Source: Roseococcus pinisoli (GTDB taxonomy: Bacteria; Pseudomonadota; Alphaproteobacteria; Acetobacterales; Acetobacteraceae). Taken from it: a stretch of 64,000 nt of DNA. A program made the translations under genes and the position numbers. Positions 27,770 through 36,849 of this stretch are shown here, in pieces. The DNA is taken from assembly GCF_018413645.1 (NCBI RefSeq), contig NZ_JAHCDA010000001.1:434001-498000 (forward strand), read 5' to 3'. Position 1 is the first letter of the stretch; every line of letters starts with the position of its first letter. The notes beneath the pieces were generated by a model, which saw only the letters and a program-made list of their open reading frames with translations, was not told where the DNA came from and ran no database searches.

Positions 27770-27789
27770 GCGCAATTGAATGATTGCGC
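27770..27789. promoter_or_regulatory. Perfect palindrome in a divergent gap, candidate operator
   Basis: GCGCAAT and ATTGCGC are perfect inverted repeats separated by 6 bp. They lie between the divergent dehydrogenase gene (start 27700) and the small membrane-protein gene (start 27844). The size fits an operator for a dimeric helix-turn-helix regulator. No regulator gene is adjacent. Confidence 0.45.
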
Positions 27790-27843
27790 CCCACCCCGGA
27801 ATTGCTAAAAAAAGAGTGAACATCCTTGGATTGAGGCACGGCC

Positions 27844-28149
27844 ATGGCGCCAGGACGATTTTTGGTCACCCTCGTCCTCTTCGTGATCTTCGCCACCGGC
27901 ATCTTCGCCGCGGCGAGCTGGTGGCAGCGCACGCAGGTGCAGCATGCAGGAAACACCTATTATCAGTCGGCCAGCGAGCCGCGGGTGATCAATCGCCTTG
28001 AGGGCTGCGAGGGCTTCAACCAGTCGATCGACGAAGCCATCGCGCTCCAGAACCGCATCGGCCACCCCCATAATTCGGAGCGGCTGCGCCCGCTCAAGCG
28101 GGACTGCACCGGCGAACAGCAGGAACATTACCGGGTCATCAACCGCTAG
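27844..28149 (+). CDS. Small single-pass membrane protein, unknown function
   Basis: A 101-residue protein of unknown function. One N-terminal hydrophobic helix (about residues 6-26) precedes a soluble, mostly helical domain predicted to face the periplasm. That domain contains Cys75 region RLEGCEGFNQSIDEA and a second cysteine in KRDCTGEQQ, which could form one disulfide. TGAGG lies 7 bp before the ATG, supporting translation. The upstream region is AT-richer and holds the palindrome at 27770-27789. It converges on tsaC with a 29-bp gap. I do not recognise the family. Confidence 0.7.
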   Translation: MAPGRFLVTLVLFVIFATGIFAAASWWQRTQVQHAGNTYYQSASEPRVINRLEGCEGFNQSIDEAIALQNRIGHPHNSERLRPLKRDCTGEQQEHYRVINR

Positions 28150-28158
28150 TTGCGGATC

Positions 28159-28172
28159 GCCCCCGACGGGGC
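28159..28172. terminator. Short hairpin between convergent small-protein gene and tsaC
   Basis: GCCCC and GGGGC pair around a CGAC loop in the 29-bp gap between the two stops. No T-run follows, so it is only a candidate. Confidence 0.4.
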
Positions 28173-28178
28173 TGCCAC

Positions 28179-29132
28179 TCAGTCCCTCGGCGCCGCCGCG
28201 CGGGCGAGCCGGTCGCGGATCGCGGCACCCAGGCCTTCGGCGGGGATGGGCATCGCGGCGATGCCGCGCGCACCGGAGCCGTCCAGCGCCCTGAGCCCCG
28301 AGAACAGGCGCGACGCCGCCTCGCGCAGGTCCCGCCCTTCCGAGAGCTGGTAGACCTTTCCCGCACCCGGCAGCGGTGGCCCGAAGGCCAGCAAAGCCTC
28401 GTCCGGCGCCACCTCGGCCGCGTCCAGCCGCAGCGGCAGCGAGGGCGCGTAATGCGACTGCATCATCCCCGGGCTGCGCAGGGCGTGTCCGGCCGCCTCC
28501 GCGATCGGCAGCCCCCGCCCCACCGGCCCGATCAGAGCCTCGATGGCTTCGACCGGCACGCCCCCCGGGCGCAGCAGCACCGCTTCGCCGGCCGAGAGGT
28601 CCAGCACGGTCGATTCGACGCCGACCGCGCAGTCGCCCCCCTCCAAGACGGCAGCGATCCGGCCGGAGAGCTCCTCCATCACATGGGCGGAGGTGGTCGG
28701 GCTCACCCGGCCCGAGCGATTGGCCGAGGGCGCAGCCACCGGTGTGCCCGCCGCCCGCAGCACGGCGAGCGCGCCCGGATGGGCGGGAACGCGGACCGCC
28801 AGCGTGTCGAGCCCGGCGCCGGTCAGCAGCGCCACGCGCGACTCGGGCCGGCGCGGCAGGACCAGCGTCAGCGGCCCGGGCCAGAAGGCCGCAGCCAGCG
28901 CGAGGGCGCGCTCGTCCGGGCATACCTCGGCCCAGGCCGACTCGGCATCGGGGAAGTGGCAGATCAGCGGATTGAAGTGCGGCCGGCCCTTGGCCTCGAA
29001 GATCCCGGCCACGGCCTCGCCGTTCCGGGCATCGGCGCCGAGGCCGTAGACCGTCTCGGTGGCGAAGGCGACCAGCTCGCCGGCCCGCAGCAGGGCGGCG
29101 GCATCCTGCGGATCGTCCAGCAGCATGGTCAT
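28179..29132 (-). CDS. tsaC: L-threonylcarbamoyladenylate synthase (TsaC/Sua5 family)
   Basis: The enzyme makes threonylcarbamoyl-AMP from threonine, bicarbonate and ATP for the t6A37 modification of ANN-decoding tRNAs. The 317-residue protein is the two-domain Sua5 form. The YrdC domain (about 1-200) has FATETVYGLGADA, EAKGRPHFNPLICHF and APSANRSGRVSPTT; a C-terminal Sua5 domain follows the SPGMMQSHYAP linker. ATG at 29132 overlaps the stop of the cysQ-like gene (ATGA); a second ATG at 29126 is in frame. The pair is therefore translationally coupled. Confidence 0.93.
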   Translation of the reverse strand: MTMLLDDPQDAAALLRAGELVAFATETVYGLGADARNGEAVAGIFEAKGRPHFNPLICHFPDAESAWAEVCPDERALALAAAFWPGPLTLVLPRRPESRVALLTGAGLDTLAVRVPAHPGALAVLRAAGTPVAAPSANRSGRVSPTTSAHVMEELSGRIAAVLEGGDCAVGVESTVLDLSAGEAVLLRPGGVPVEAIEALIGPVGRGLPIAEAAGHALRSPGMMQSHYAPSLPLRLDAAEVAPDEALLAFGPPLPGAGKVYQLSEGRDLREAASRLFSGLRALDGSGARGIAAMPIPAEGLGAAIRDRLARAAAPRD

Positions 29133-29914
29133 GCCGGCGGCATCGCCCCCCAGGCCACGAAGCCCGGATTGCGGTAGCCGGGCTTGCCGTAGGTCAGGGG
29201 CGCACCCGCCGCGTCCACCACCCGGCCGCCGGCCGCCTCCAGCAGGGCCTGCCCCGCCGCCGTGTCCCATTCCATGATGCCGGAGTTGAGGCGCGGCATC
29301 ACATCCGCCCGCCCCTCGGCCATCCAGGCGAATTTCAGCGCCGAGCCCAGCCGCGTGGTGCCCGCGATGATGAGGTCCCGGCAGAAGGCCTGCGTCGCCT
29401 CGTCGTCGCGATGCGAGCGGCTGTCCAGCAGCTGCAGCCCTTCCGTCGGCGGGAGCCGCGCGGTAATCGGGTGCCGCGCGCCGCCGCGCTCGACCCAGGC
29501 CAGCCCCTTCTCTCCCGAGCCCACGATGCCGGCATAGACGTCGCCGTTCGAAGGCACGCCGATCACGCCCAGCACCGGGCGCCCTGCCCGGATCAGCGCG
29601 ATGCAGGTGACGTATTCGTCCCGGCCCGCGGCGAATTCACGCGTGCCGTCCAGCGGATCGACCAGCCAGAAGGTCTCCTCGGGCGCGGGCATGCCGTGCT
29701 CGGAGCAGGCCTCCTCGCCGACCACGAGCCAGTCCGGCCGGGCCTTCAGCAGCCCCTCGGTGATGATGCCCTCGGCAAGGCGGTCAGCCGCCGTCACGGG
29801 GCTCGCATCGCCCTTGCGCTCGATGGCGAAGCCGGCGCGCCGTACGGCCTCGATCGCCCCGCCGGCATCGCGGGCGAGGCCCACGGCGAGCTCGAGCAGG
29901 GCGGTGGAATCCAT
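29129..29914 (-). CDS. cysQ: 3'(2'),5'-bisphosphate nucleotidase CysQ
   Basis: A 261-residue member of the inositol-monophosphatase superfamily, CysQ branch, which removes the 3'-phosphate of PAP/PAPS formed during sulfate assimilation. Metal-binding motifs are GEEAC, WLVDPLDGTREF and EWDTAAGQALLEAAGG, and the N-terminal DASPVTAADRLAE block is also typical. Assignment to CysQ rather than a general inositol monophosphatase rests on the DPLDGTREF variant and neighbourhood, and is likely but not certain. It overlaps tsaC by 4 bp and is divergent from pepA. Confidence 0.88.
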   Translation of the reverse strand: MDSTALLELAVGLARDAGGAIEAVRRAGFAIERKGDASPVTAADRLAEGIITEGLLKARPDWLVVGEEACSEHGMPAPEETFWLVDPLDGTREFAAGRDEYVTCIALIRAGRPVLGVIGVPSNGDVYAGIVGSGEKGLAWVERGGARHPITARLPPTEGLQLLDSRSHRDDEATQAFCRDLIIAGTTRLGSALKFAWMAEGRADVMPRLNSGIMEWDTAAGQALLEAAGGRVVDAAGAPLTYGKPGYRNPGFVAWGAMPPA

Positions 29915-30080
29915 TCCACGGGTCTATCTCCGCCTCATGGGATGACGCAAGGCGAGGCGGCGCCTATTGTCACGGCGGGTCCAGACCCACCCAGGGCCGG
30001 CCAGCGGCCGGGACCGCCCAGGTTGCCCGGCCTTTTGGAGGGGCTTGGGGCCCAATGACCTAGGAAAGCCGGGAACCCCC

Positions 30081-31553
30081 ATGCTCGACATCGCCTTCGC
30101 CAAGCCGGCCCTCCCGAAAGCGGGTGCCCTCGTGCTTCTCATCGCCGAGGGCGCCGTTCCCTCGGGCCTGGCCGCCGAGCTCGACACCGAGATGGAGGGC
30201 GGGCTGAGCCGCGCGCTTGAGGCCGCGGGCTTCAAGGGCAAGAAGGACCAGGCAGTCACGCTCTGGGCCCCGGTCGTCAGCGTCACCAAGCTGCTCGTCC
30301 TGGGCACGGGGCCCATCGCCGGCCTCGACGCCGAGAAGCTCGGCGGCAGCCTCTACAAGCAGGTCTCGGGCGAGCCGCACTGCACCGTCGCCGCCGACGA
30401 GCTGACGGCGAGCCAGGCCGCCGCCATCGGCCTGGGCGCCGCGCTGCGCGCCTATCGCTTCGACCGCTACCGCACGACCGAGAAGGCCGAGGACAAGCCG
30501 AAGCTCGAGAAGGTCACCATCGCCAGCGCGGATCACGGCGCCGCCAAGGCCGCCTATGCGCCGATGAAGGCCGTGGCCCAGGGCGTCTTCCTCACGCGCG
30601 ACCTCGTCTCCGAGCCGCCGAACGTCCTGAACCCGGTCGAATTCGCCGATCGCTGCAAGGAGCTGACCAAGCTCGGCCTCGAGGTCGACGTGCTGGGGCC
30701 CAAGGAGATGAAGAAGCTCGGCTTCGGCGCGCTGCTGGGCGTGGCCCAGGGCAGCGCCAACGAGCCGCGCCTGGTGACCATGCGCTGGAACGGCCTCTCC
30801 GGCGGCAAGAAGAAGGCCGACAAGCCCGTCTGCTTCATCGGCAAGGGCGTGACCTTCGACACCGGCGGCATCTCCATCAAGCCGGCCGCCGGCATGGAGG
30901 ACATGAAGTGGGACATGGCCGGCGCCGGCACCGTCACCGGCCTCATGGCCGCGCTGGCGGGGCGCAAGGCGAAGGTGGATGCGGTCGGCCTCATCGGCCT
31001 CGTCGAGAACATGCCGGGCGACAATGCCCAGCGCCCCGGCGACGTGGTGACCTCGGCCTCCGGCCAGACCATCGAGGTGATCAACACCGACGCCGAAGGC
31101 CGCCTCGTCCTGGCCGACGTGATCCACTACGCGATCGAGAAGTACGACCCGAGGTTCATGGTCGACCTCGCGACCCTCACGGGCGCGATCATCGTCGCCC
31201 TCGGCCACGAGCATGCCGGCCTCTTCTCGAACGACGAGGAGCTGGCCTCGCGGCTGCTCGCCGCCGGCGTCGCGACCGGGGAGCTCGCCTGGCGCATGCC
31301 GCTGGGCGAGGCCTACGACAAGCAGATCAAGTCCGACATCGCCGATATGAAGAATGTCGGCGGCGGGCGGGCGGGCGGCTCGATCACGGCGGCGCAGTTC
31401 ATCCAGCGCTTCGTGCAGGGCCGGCCCTGGGCGCATCTGGACATCGCCGGCACGGCCTGGAGCAGCAAGGACGCGCCGACCATCCCGAAGGGCGCCACCG
31501 CCTACGGCGTGCGGATGCTCGATCGCCTGGTCGCGGATCATTACGAAGGGTGA
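30081..31553 (+). CDS. pepA: Leucyl aminopeptidase PepA (M17)
   Basis: A 490-residue two-metal M17 aminopeptidase that releases N-terminal residues from peptides and, in some bacteria, binds DNA. The catalytic domain carries [15 protein letters not shown] with the metal/catalytic Lys and Asp, and the family signature [14 protein letters not shown] less conserved N-terminal domain occupies about residues 1-165. ATG at 30081 is chosen from the family-like [11 protein letters not shown] start; the open frame from 29967 is leader. A second M17 gene begins 4 bp after its stop. In many proteobacteria pepA is followed by holC, which here lies two genes further on. Confidence 0.95.
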   Translation: MLDIAFAKPALPKAGALVLLIAEGAVPSGLAAELDTEMEGGLSRALEAAGFKGKKDQAVTLWAPVVSVTKLLVLGTGPIAGLDAEKLGGSLYKQVSGEPHCTVAADELTASQAAAIGLGAALRAYRFDRYRTTEKAEDKPKLEKVTIASADHGAAKAAYAPMKAVAQGVFLTRDLVSEPPNVLNPVEFADRCKELTKLGLEVDVLGPKEMKKLGFGALLGVAQGSANEPRLVTMRWNGLSGGKKKADKPVCFIGKGVTFDTGGISIKPAAGMEDMKWDMAGAGTVTGLMAALAGRKAKVDAVGLIGLVENMPGDNAQRPGDVVTSASGQTIEVINTDAEGRLVLADVIHYAIEKYDPRFMVDLATLTGAIIVALGHEHAGLFSNDEELASRLLAAGVATGELAWRMPLGEAYDKQIKSDIADMKNVGGGRAGGSITAAQFIQRFVQGRPWAHLDIAGTAWSSKDAPTIPKGATAYGVRMLDRLVADHYEG

Positions 31554-31557
31554 TCCC

Positions 31558-32943
31558 TTGATCAGGCTGAGGCGCGAGCCGACGAAGGGCGCGCGCCTGC
31601 TCCGCCCGATCGCGGAGGGTCCCCCGCACCCGTCGGGCTTTCATGGCCGGCGCGGCGAGGTGCTGGAGCTGTCCCCGCAGGAACGCTGGGTGGGCGCGAA
31701 CCACGCCTCCAGCCGCGCGGAATGGGAGGGCGTCGGCGCCGCCTGCATCGCCGCGGCCGGGCCGCCGGCCCGCCTGGCGCTGGATGCGCGCGGCCTGCCG
31801 CCGCACTGCGCCGTCGGCCTCGGGGTCGGCGCAGCGCTGCGGGCCTGGCGCTTCGACCGCCTGAAGTCCTGCCCCCCGCCCCGCCCCCGCCGGATCGAGC
31901 TCCTCGTGAACGACCCGGCCGGCCTCGCCTCCGCCTGGGCCCGGGCGGAGGCGGCGCTGGCCGGGACGCAATTCGCGCGCGAGCTGGTGGCCGAGCCGGG
32001 CAACCGCCTCACCCCGCGCGAATTCGCCAAGCGCCTGCGCGGCCTGGAGAAGGAAGGCATCGAGGTCGAGGAGCTCGGCCGTGCCGCGCTGAAGAAGCTG
32101 GGCGCCGGTGGCCTGCTCGCGGTGGGCGGCGGCAGCGCCGTGCCGCCGCGCATCGTGATCCTGCGCTGGCGCGGCGAGTTCCGCGTGCCGCCGGTGGCCT
32201 TCGTCGGCAAGGGCCTGTGCTTCGACACGGGCGGCATCTCGATCAAAGGTGCGGCGGGCATGGAGGCGATGCGCGCCGACATGGCGGGCGCGGCCGCCTG
32301 CGCGGGCGCCATGCTGGCCCTGGCGCGGCGGAAATCCCCCTGCCCCGCCGTCGCGATCCTCGCCATCGCGGAGAACGCGACGAGCGCCACCAGCTACCGC
32401 CCCGGCGACGTGCTGCGGATGATGAGCGGCCGCACCGTGGAGGTGGTGGACACCGACGCCGAGGGCCGCCTGGTGCTGGCCGATGCCCTGCACCTCGCCG
32501 CCACGCGCTTCCGCCCCCAGGCGGTGCTGGACCTGGCAACGCTGACCGGCAGCGTGATCACCGCGCTCGGCCATCACCGCGCGGGGCTGTTCCACAACGA
32601 CGCGGCGCTGGGCACCGCCGTCGCCGCGGCCGGCGAGGCGGTGGGCGAGCGGCTCTGGCCGCTGCCAATCGGCGAGCGCCACCGCGAGGAGCTGAACAGC
32701 GACATCGCCGACCTGAAGCAATGCGTGCCGGGCGGGACGCGCTTCGTGTCCGACGCCTCCAACGCGGCGGCCTTCCTGCGCGAATTCGTGGGCACCCTGC
32801 CCTGGGCGCATCTGGACATCGCGGGCATGGAGACGGCCGAGACGGACGATCTCCCCGCCGCGCGCCACACGCCCACCGGCTTCGGCGCGCGCCTGCTCGA
32901 CGCGCTGGTGGAGCGGCATTTCGAGGATCCCCACCGGGTCTGA
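31558..32943 (+). CDS. Second M17 leucyl aminopeptidase-family protein
   Basis: A 461-residue paralogue of PepA, clearly diverged and with a shorter N-terminal domain. All M17 active-site pieces remain: [35 protein letters not shown] and NSDIADLKQC. It should therefore be an active metallo-aminopeptidase, perhaps with different specificity. The start is taken as TTG at 31558, with GAAGG 8 bp upstream and only 4 bp after the pepA stop; no ATG gives a sensible N-terminus. The tandem arrangement suggests old duplication inside the pepA-holC operon. A quinone-oxidoreductase-like gene follows 33 bp downstream. Confidence 0.88.
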   Translation: MIRLRREPTKGARLLRPIAEGPPHPSGFHGRRGEVLELSPQERWVGANHASSRAEWEGVGAACIAAAGPPARLALDARGLPPHCAVGLGVGAALRAWRFDRLKSCPPPRPRRIELLVNDPAGLASAWARAEAALAGTQFARELVAEPGNRLTPREFAKRLRGLEKEGIEVEELGRAALKKLGAGGLLAVGGGSAVPPRIVILRWRGEFRVPPVAFVGKGLCFDTGGISIKGAAGMEAMRADMAGAAACAGAMLALARRKSPCPAVAILAIAENATSATSYRPGDVLRMMSGRTVEVVDTDAEGRLVLADALHLAATRFRPQAVLDLATLTGSVITALGHHRAGLFHNDAALGTAVAAAGEAVGERLWPLPIGERHREELNSDIADLKQCVPGGTRFVSDASNAAAFLREFVGTLPWAHLDIAGMETAETDDLPAARHTPTGFGARLLDALVERHFEDPHRV

Positions 32944-32976
32944 GGCCGGGGCTCCCAACCAGGAGGAACGAAAGCC

Positions 32977-33957
32977 ATGAAGGCGGTCTGGTACGAGAGG
33001 AACGGCCCCGCGCACGAGGTGCTGGTCCATGGCGAGATGCCCCGGCCCGAGCCCGGACGGGGCGAGGTGCTGGTGCGCCTCCATGCCTCGGGCGTGAATC
33101 CCTCCGACTGGAAGACGCGCAGCGGCTCCCGGCCCATGGCCGCGCCGCGCGTGATCCCGCACAGCGACGGCGCCGGCGTGATCGAGAAGCTGGGCCCGGG
33201 CGTGGAAGCCTCGCGCCTCGGCCAACGGGTCTGGATCTGGAACGGGCAGTGGAAGCGGCCCTTCGGCACGGCGGCGGAATACATCGCCCTGCCCGCCACC
33301 CAGGCCGTGGCCATGCCGGATTCGCTGAGCTTCGAGGCCGGGGCCTGCCTCGGCATCCCCGCCCTCACCGCGCTGCGCGCCGTCACGACGGATGGCGGCG
33401 TGGCGGGGCAATCGGTGCTGGTAGCGGGCGGCGCCGGGGCCGTGGGCCGCTACGCCATCCAGTTCGCGAAGCGGCTCGGCGCCGCGCAGGTGATCGCGAC
33501 CGTCAGCTCCGAGGCCAAGGCCGCGCATGCGCGGGAAGCCGGCGCCGACGCCACCATCGACTACCGGGGCGAGGATGTGGCGGCGCGGGTCCGGGAGCTC
33601 ACCGGCGGGCGCGGCGTGGACCGCGTGGTGGAGGTGGACCTTTCCGGCAATATCGCGCTGCTGCCGCAGATCCTGGCTCCCGACGGCATCTGCGTCGCCT
33701 ACGGCTCGACCGAGCGCGAGGTGCCGGTGAATTTCGGCGCCATGCTGCTGGGCGGCCATGCGATCCGCTTCTTCATCGTCTACGAGCTCTCCGCCGCCGC
33801 GCGGGCGGAATGCGAGGCGCTGCTGGCGCGTTTCCTGGCTGAGGGCGACCTGCGGCACGACGTGGCGGCCACCCTTCCCCTCGCGGACTGCGCCGAGGCG
33901 CATGAGCTGGTGCAGTCGGGCCGGGTGAGGGGGAATGTGGTACTGACGGTGCCCTGA
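32977..33957 (+). CDS. Zinc-independent NADPH:quinone oxidoreductase-like MDR protein
   Basis: A 326-residue medium-chain dehydrogenase/reductase of the quinone-oxidoreductase group. The N-terminal GroES-like domain (about 1-115) includes GEVLVRLHASGVNPSDWK and HSDGAGVIEKLG; the Rossmann domain has VLVAGGAGAVGRYAIQFAKRLGA for NADPH. The structural and catalytic zinc ligands of alcohol dehydrogenases are absent, fitting a quinone or enone reductase. AGGAGG precedes the ATG with good spacing. It sits between the second aminopeptidase and holC and is probably cotranscribed. The substrate is unknown. Confidence 0.88.
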   Translation: MKAVWYERNGPAHEVLVHGEMPRPEPGRGEVLVRLHASGVNPSDWKTRSGSRPMAAPRVIPHSDGAGVIEKLGPGVEASRLGQRVWIWNGQWKRPFGTAAEYIALPATQAVAMPDSLSFEAGACLGIPALTALRAVTTDGGVAGQSVLVAGGAGAVGRYAIQFAKRLGAAQVIATVSSEAKAAHAREAGADATIDYRGEDVAARVRELTGGRGVDRVVEVDLSGNIALLPQILAPDGICVAYGSTEREVPVNFGAMLLGGHAIRFFIVYELSAAARAECEALLARFLAEGDLRHDVAATLPLADCAEAHELVQSGRVRGNVVLTVP

Positions 33958-33991
33958 GCGCCGGACGGAACCTGAGCGCGCGGAGAATGGC

Positions 33992-34432
33992 GTGACCGAG
34001 ATCGGCTTCTACCACCTCACCCGCAGCACGCTGGAGCAGGCGCTGCCCCGGCTGCTCGGCCGCGTGCTGGCCGTGCCGGCGCGCGCGCTCGTCTTCTGCG
34101 CGGGCGAGGAGCGGATGAAGTCGCTCGACGACGCGCTCTGGACCTGCGAGGAGCCCGACTGGCTGCCGCACGGCACGCGCGACGCGGCGGACCAGCCCAT
34201 CTTCCTGACCGCCCTCGACGGGCCGCCCGCGAACGGCGCCACGCATCTGTTCCTGACGGACGGCGCGGAGAGCGCGCATCTCGGCGATTATGCCCGCGCC
34301 TTCGACCTCTTCGACGGCGGCGACGAGAATGCCGTGGCGGCCGCCCGCCGCCGCTGGAAGGCGGCCAAGGAGGCGGGCCACAGCCTCGCCTACTGGCAGC
34401 AGACCCCGAAGGGCTGGGAAAAGAAGGCCTGA
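33992..34432 (+). CDS. holC: DNA polymerase III chi subunit
   Basis: The 146-residue protein matches the chi subunit, which links the clamp-loader psi subunit to SSB at the replisome. It begins EIGFYHLTRSTLEQALPRLL, followed by RALVFCAGEERMKSLDDALWT, the WLPHG loop and LFDGGDENAVAAARRRW, all typical. The start is GTG at 33992 with GGAGA 7 bp upstream. The usual pepA-holC adjacency is interrupted by two genes. It is convergent with the Bug-receptor gene, with an 18-bp gap and no visible terminator. Confidence 0.92.
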   Translation: MTEIGFYHLTRSTLEQALPRLLGRVLAVPARALVFCAGEERMKSLDDALWTCEEPDWLPHGTRDAADQPIFLTALDGPPANGATHLFLTDGAESAHLGDYARAFDLFDGGDENAVAAARRRWKAAKEAGHSLAYWQQTPKGWEKKA

Positions 34433-34450
34433 GGCCGGGGCGGCGCCGCC

Positions 34451-35404
34451 TCAGCTTTCCATCATGATCCCGGTCAGCGTCGCCATCTCCTGCCAGCGGC
34501 GCACCTCGGCCAGCTGGAAGGCCGCGAACTCCGCCACGGACATCGGCGCCGCGTTGAGACCCGCCTGGGTCGCACGCGTCGCGACCTCGGGCTGCGCCAG
34601 CGCCTCCAGGAAGGCGAGCGACAGGCGCGAGACGCGCCCCGGCTCCACGCCGCGCGGCGCGAAGAGGCCGAACCAGGCGTCCACCGCCATGAAGGGAACG
34701 CCCGCCTCCTCCGTCGTCGGCAGGTCGGGGAAGTCCGGCAGGCGCCGCGGCGCGCCGATGCTCAGCGCGCGCAGGCGCCCTTCCCGCACCAGCGTCACGA
34801 CGCCGGGCCAGGTCGAGACGTAGAAGTCCACCACCCCGGCCACCGTGTCCGTCGTGGCGGGGCCGCCGCCGCGATAGGGCACATGCACCGCATCCATCTG
34901 GGAGCGGCGAACGAAGGTCTCGGCCAGGACATGGCTCGCCGAGCCGGCCTGCGACGAGGCGTAGGAGACACGCCGCCCGGCGCGCCCCATCTCGATCAGC
35001 CCCGCCATGTCCCGCGCGTGGGAGTTGGCGGGCACCACCGTCGCGTGATGCACCGTCGCCAGCCGCGCCACGGGCGTGAAGCTGTCCACCACGTGATAGG
35101 GCAGGTTGCGCGTCATCCACTGGTTGGAGGCGTGGGTCTGGTTGTGGCCGAGGATGATGGTGTTGCCATCGGCCGGCGCGCGGGCCGCTGCCTCGGTGCC
35201 GATGATGCCGCCCGCGCCGCCGCGATTATCCACCACGATGGGCTGGCCCAGCAGCGCCCCCGCCTTCTCGCCCAGCACGCGGGCCAGGATGTCGGTGCTG
35301 CCGCCCGGCGGCGCCGGCACGATGAGGCGCAGCGGCGGCTGGCTCTGCGCCTGGGCCAAAGCGGGGGCCGACAGCAATCCGGCGGTGAACAGGCGACGCT
35401 TCAT
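34451..35404 (-). CDS. Tripartite tricarboxylate transporter-type substrate-binding protein (Bug family)
   Basis: A 317-residue periplasmic solute receptor of the Bug/TctC family, which captures carboxylates or other small acids. A short signal peptide (about 1-20, ALAQAQS) is followed by the family blocks LRLIVPAPPGGSTDILAR, NRGGAGGIIGTEAAARAPADG and HVPYRGGGPATTDTVAG. No TctA/TctB permease genes are nearby, as is common for the many orphan Bug proteins in betaproteobacteria and Acetobacteraceae. It lies 65 bp downstream of cysG on the same strand. The ligand cannot be predicted. Confidence 0.93.
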   Translation of the reverse strand: MKRRLFTAGLLSAPALAQAQSQPPLRLIVPAPPGGSTDILARVLGEKAGALLGQPIVVDNRGGAGGIIGTEAAARAPADGNTIILGHNQTHASNQWMTRNLPYHVVDSFTPVARLATVHHATVVPANSHARDMAGLIEMGRAGRRVSYASSQAGSASHVLAETFVRRSQMDAVHVPYRGGGPATTDTVAGVVDFYVSTWPGVVTLVREGRLRALSIGAPRRLPDFPDLPTTEEAGVPFMAVDAWFGLFAPRGVEPGRVSRLSLAFLEALAQPEVATRATQAGLNAAPMSVAEFAAFQLAEVRRWQEMATLTGIMMES

Positions 35405-35469
35405 GGGGATCCTCCGACACGGACTATAGGGGCGATGGGCGCGGACGCGCAGGGGTCAGGGGGCGCGGG

Positions 35470-36786
35470 TCAGGCGTCGCGCTTCAGGGGCAGCGCGCCG
35501 AGGGCGACGGCCTCGCCCAGCAGCAGCAGGATCGGCCCGTCTCCCGCCCAGCCCGGAGCCTTCGCCGCGACCTCGGCCAGGCTGCCGCGCAGCTCGCGCT
35601 GGTGCGGGGAACCCCCGCTCTCGATCAGGGCGGCCGGCGTGGCGAGGTCGTAGCCCTCGCGCGCCAGGCCGTCGCGCAACGCCGGCAGGGTGGTGAGGCC
35701 CATATAGACGGCCAGCGTCTGCCGGGAGCGCGCCAGGGCGGCGAAGTCCAGATCCAGCCGGCCCTCACGCGTATGGCCGGTGACGAAGGTGAGCATCTGG
35801 GCCGCGTCGCGATGCGTCAGCGGGATGCCGGCCTGCGCCGCGCAGCCGAGCGCCGCCGTGACGCCGGGCACGACCTCGAAGGCGATGCCGGCCGCGGCCA
35901 GCGCCTGGGCCTCCTCGCCGCCGCGGCCGAAGACGAAGGGATCGCCGCCCTTCAGCCGCACGACGCGCAGCCCCTCCTGCGCCAGCTCCACCAGCAGGGC
36001 GTTGATCCCCTCCTGCGGCACGCAATGCACGGAGCGCTTCTTGCCGACGAAGATGCGGCGCGCGTCGCGGCGCGCGAGGTCCAGCACCTCGGCGCTCACC
36101 AGGCGGTCGTGGATGATGACATCCGCCTCGCCCAGCGCGCGCAGGGCGCGCAGGGTCAGCAGGTCCGCCGCCCCCGGCCCCGCGCCGACGAGCTGGACGA
36201 AACCGCGCGGCGTAGCCTCCGCCGCGTCGAGCATCTGCGCGAAGGCGGCCTCCGCCTCGGCCTGACGGCCGCCGAGGGCGAGCTGGGCGGGCTCCCCGGT
36301 CAGCGCCCGCTCCATGAAGGCGCGCCGCGCCGGCAGGCTCGGCAGGCGCTCGCGGACGAGCTGCTGGAAGCGGCGGCCCAGGGCCGCGACCCGCCCGATG
36401 AGCGGCGGCAGCGTGGCCTCCACCTTCTGGCGGATCAGCCGCGCCAGCACGGGCGCGGCGCCGCCGGTGGAGATGCCGATGGTGATCTCGTCCCGCGTCA
36501 CGATCGCGGGGGTGATGAAGCTGCACAGCTCGGGCCGGTCCACCACGTTCACGGGGATGCCGCGGCGCAGGCAGGCCACTTGCAGGGCGCGGAGGTCCTC
36601 CTCCGGCGCGCCGGCCGCGACGGCCAGCGCGCAGCCGTCCAGCAGCGCCTCCTCGAAGCGCGGGGCCTCGCGCAGCTGCGCGCCAGCGGCCCGGAGCAGC
36701 GCGGCCTTGGCGGCGAGCGCCTCGCCCTGGCCGAGCAGCAGCGCCGGCCGGCCCGCGAGATCCAGGAAGGCTGGGAAATGGCGCAT
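35470..36786 (-). CDS. cysG: Siroheme synthase CysG
   Basis: A 438-residue multifunctional siroheme synthase. The N-terminal precorrin-2 dehydrogenase/ferrochelatase half (about 1-205) starts with a dinucleotide loop LLLGQGEALAAKAALL, where the usual third Gly-rich position is Gln. ITIGISTGGAAPVLAR is the conserved chelatase segment. The C-terminal uroporphyrinogen-III methyltransferase half has VGAGPGAADLLTLRALRAL, RLKGGDPFVFGRGGEE and VPGVTAALG. Siroheme feeds assimilatory sulfite or nitrite reductase, linking it loosely with the cysQ and rhodanese/CDO genes here. It lies 63 bp downstream of cbpM. Confidence 0.95.
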   Translation of the reverse strand: MRHFPAFLDLAGRPALLLGQGEALAAKAALLRAAGAQLREAPRFEEALLDGCALAVAAGAPEEDLRALQVACLRRGIPVNVVDRPELCSFITPAIVTRDEITIGISTGGAAPVLARLIRQKVEATLPPLIGRVAALGRRFQQLVRERLPSLPARRAFMERALTGEPAQLALGGRQAEAEAAFAQMLDAAEATPRGFVQLVGAGPGAADLLTLRALRALGEADVIIHDRLVSAEVLDLARRDARRIFVGKKRSVHCVPQEGINALLVELAQEGLRVVRLKGGDPFVFGRGGEEAQALAAAGIAFEVVPGVTAALGCAAQAGIPLTHRDAAQMLTFVTGHTREGRLDLDFAALARSRQTLAVYMGLTTLPALRDGLAREGYDLATPAALIESGGSPHQRELRGSLAEVAAKAPGWAGDGPILLLLGEAVALGALPLKRDA

Positions 36787-36849
36787 CGGCGGATGTTTTC
36801 GGCTCCGCGCGGCGGGCGGTCAATCACGCCCGGCGGCAGCGACGGCCGC

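Noticed and set aside
31399-33903. An 834-residue minus-strand frame opposite the second M17 gene and the oxidoreductase
   Set aside because: It has the same composition as other antisense shadows and no recognisable motifs, and the plus-strand genes are clear.
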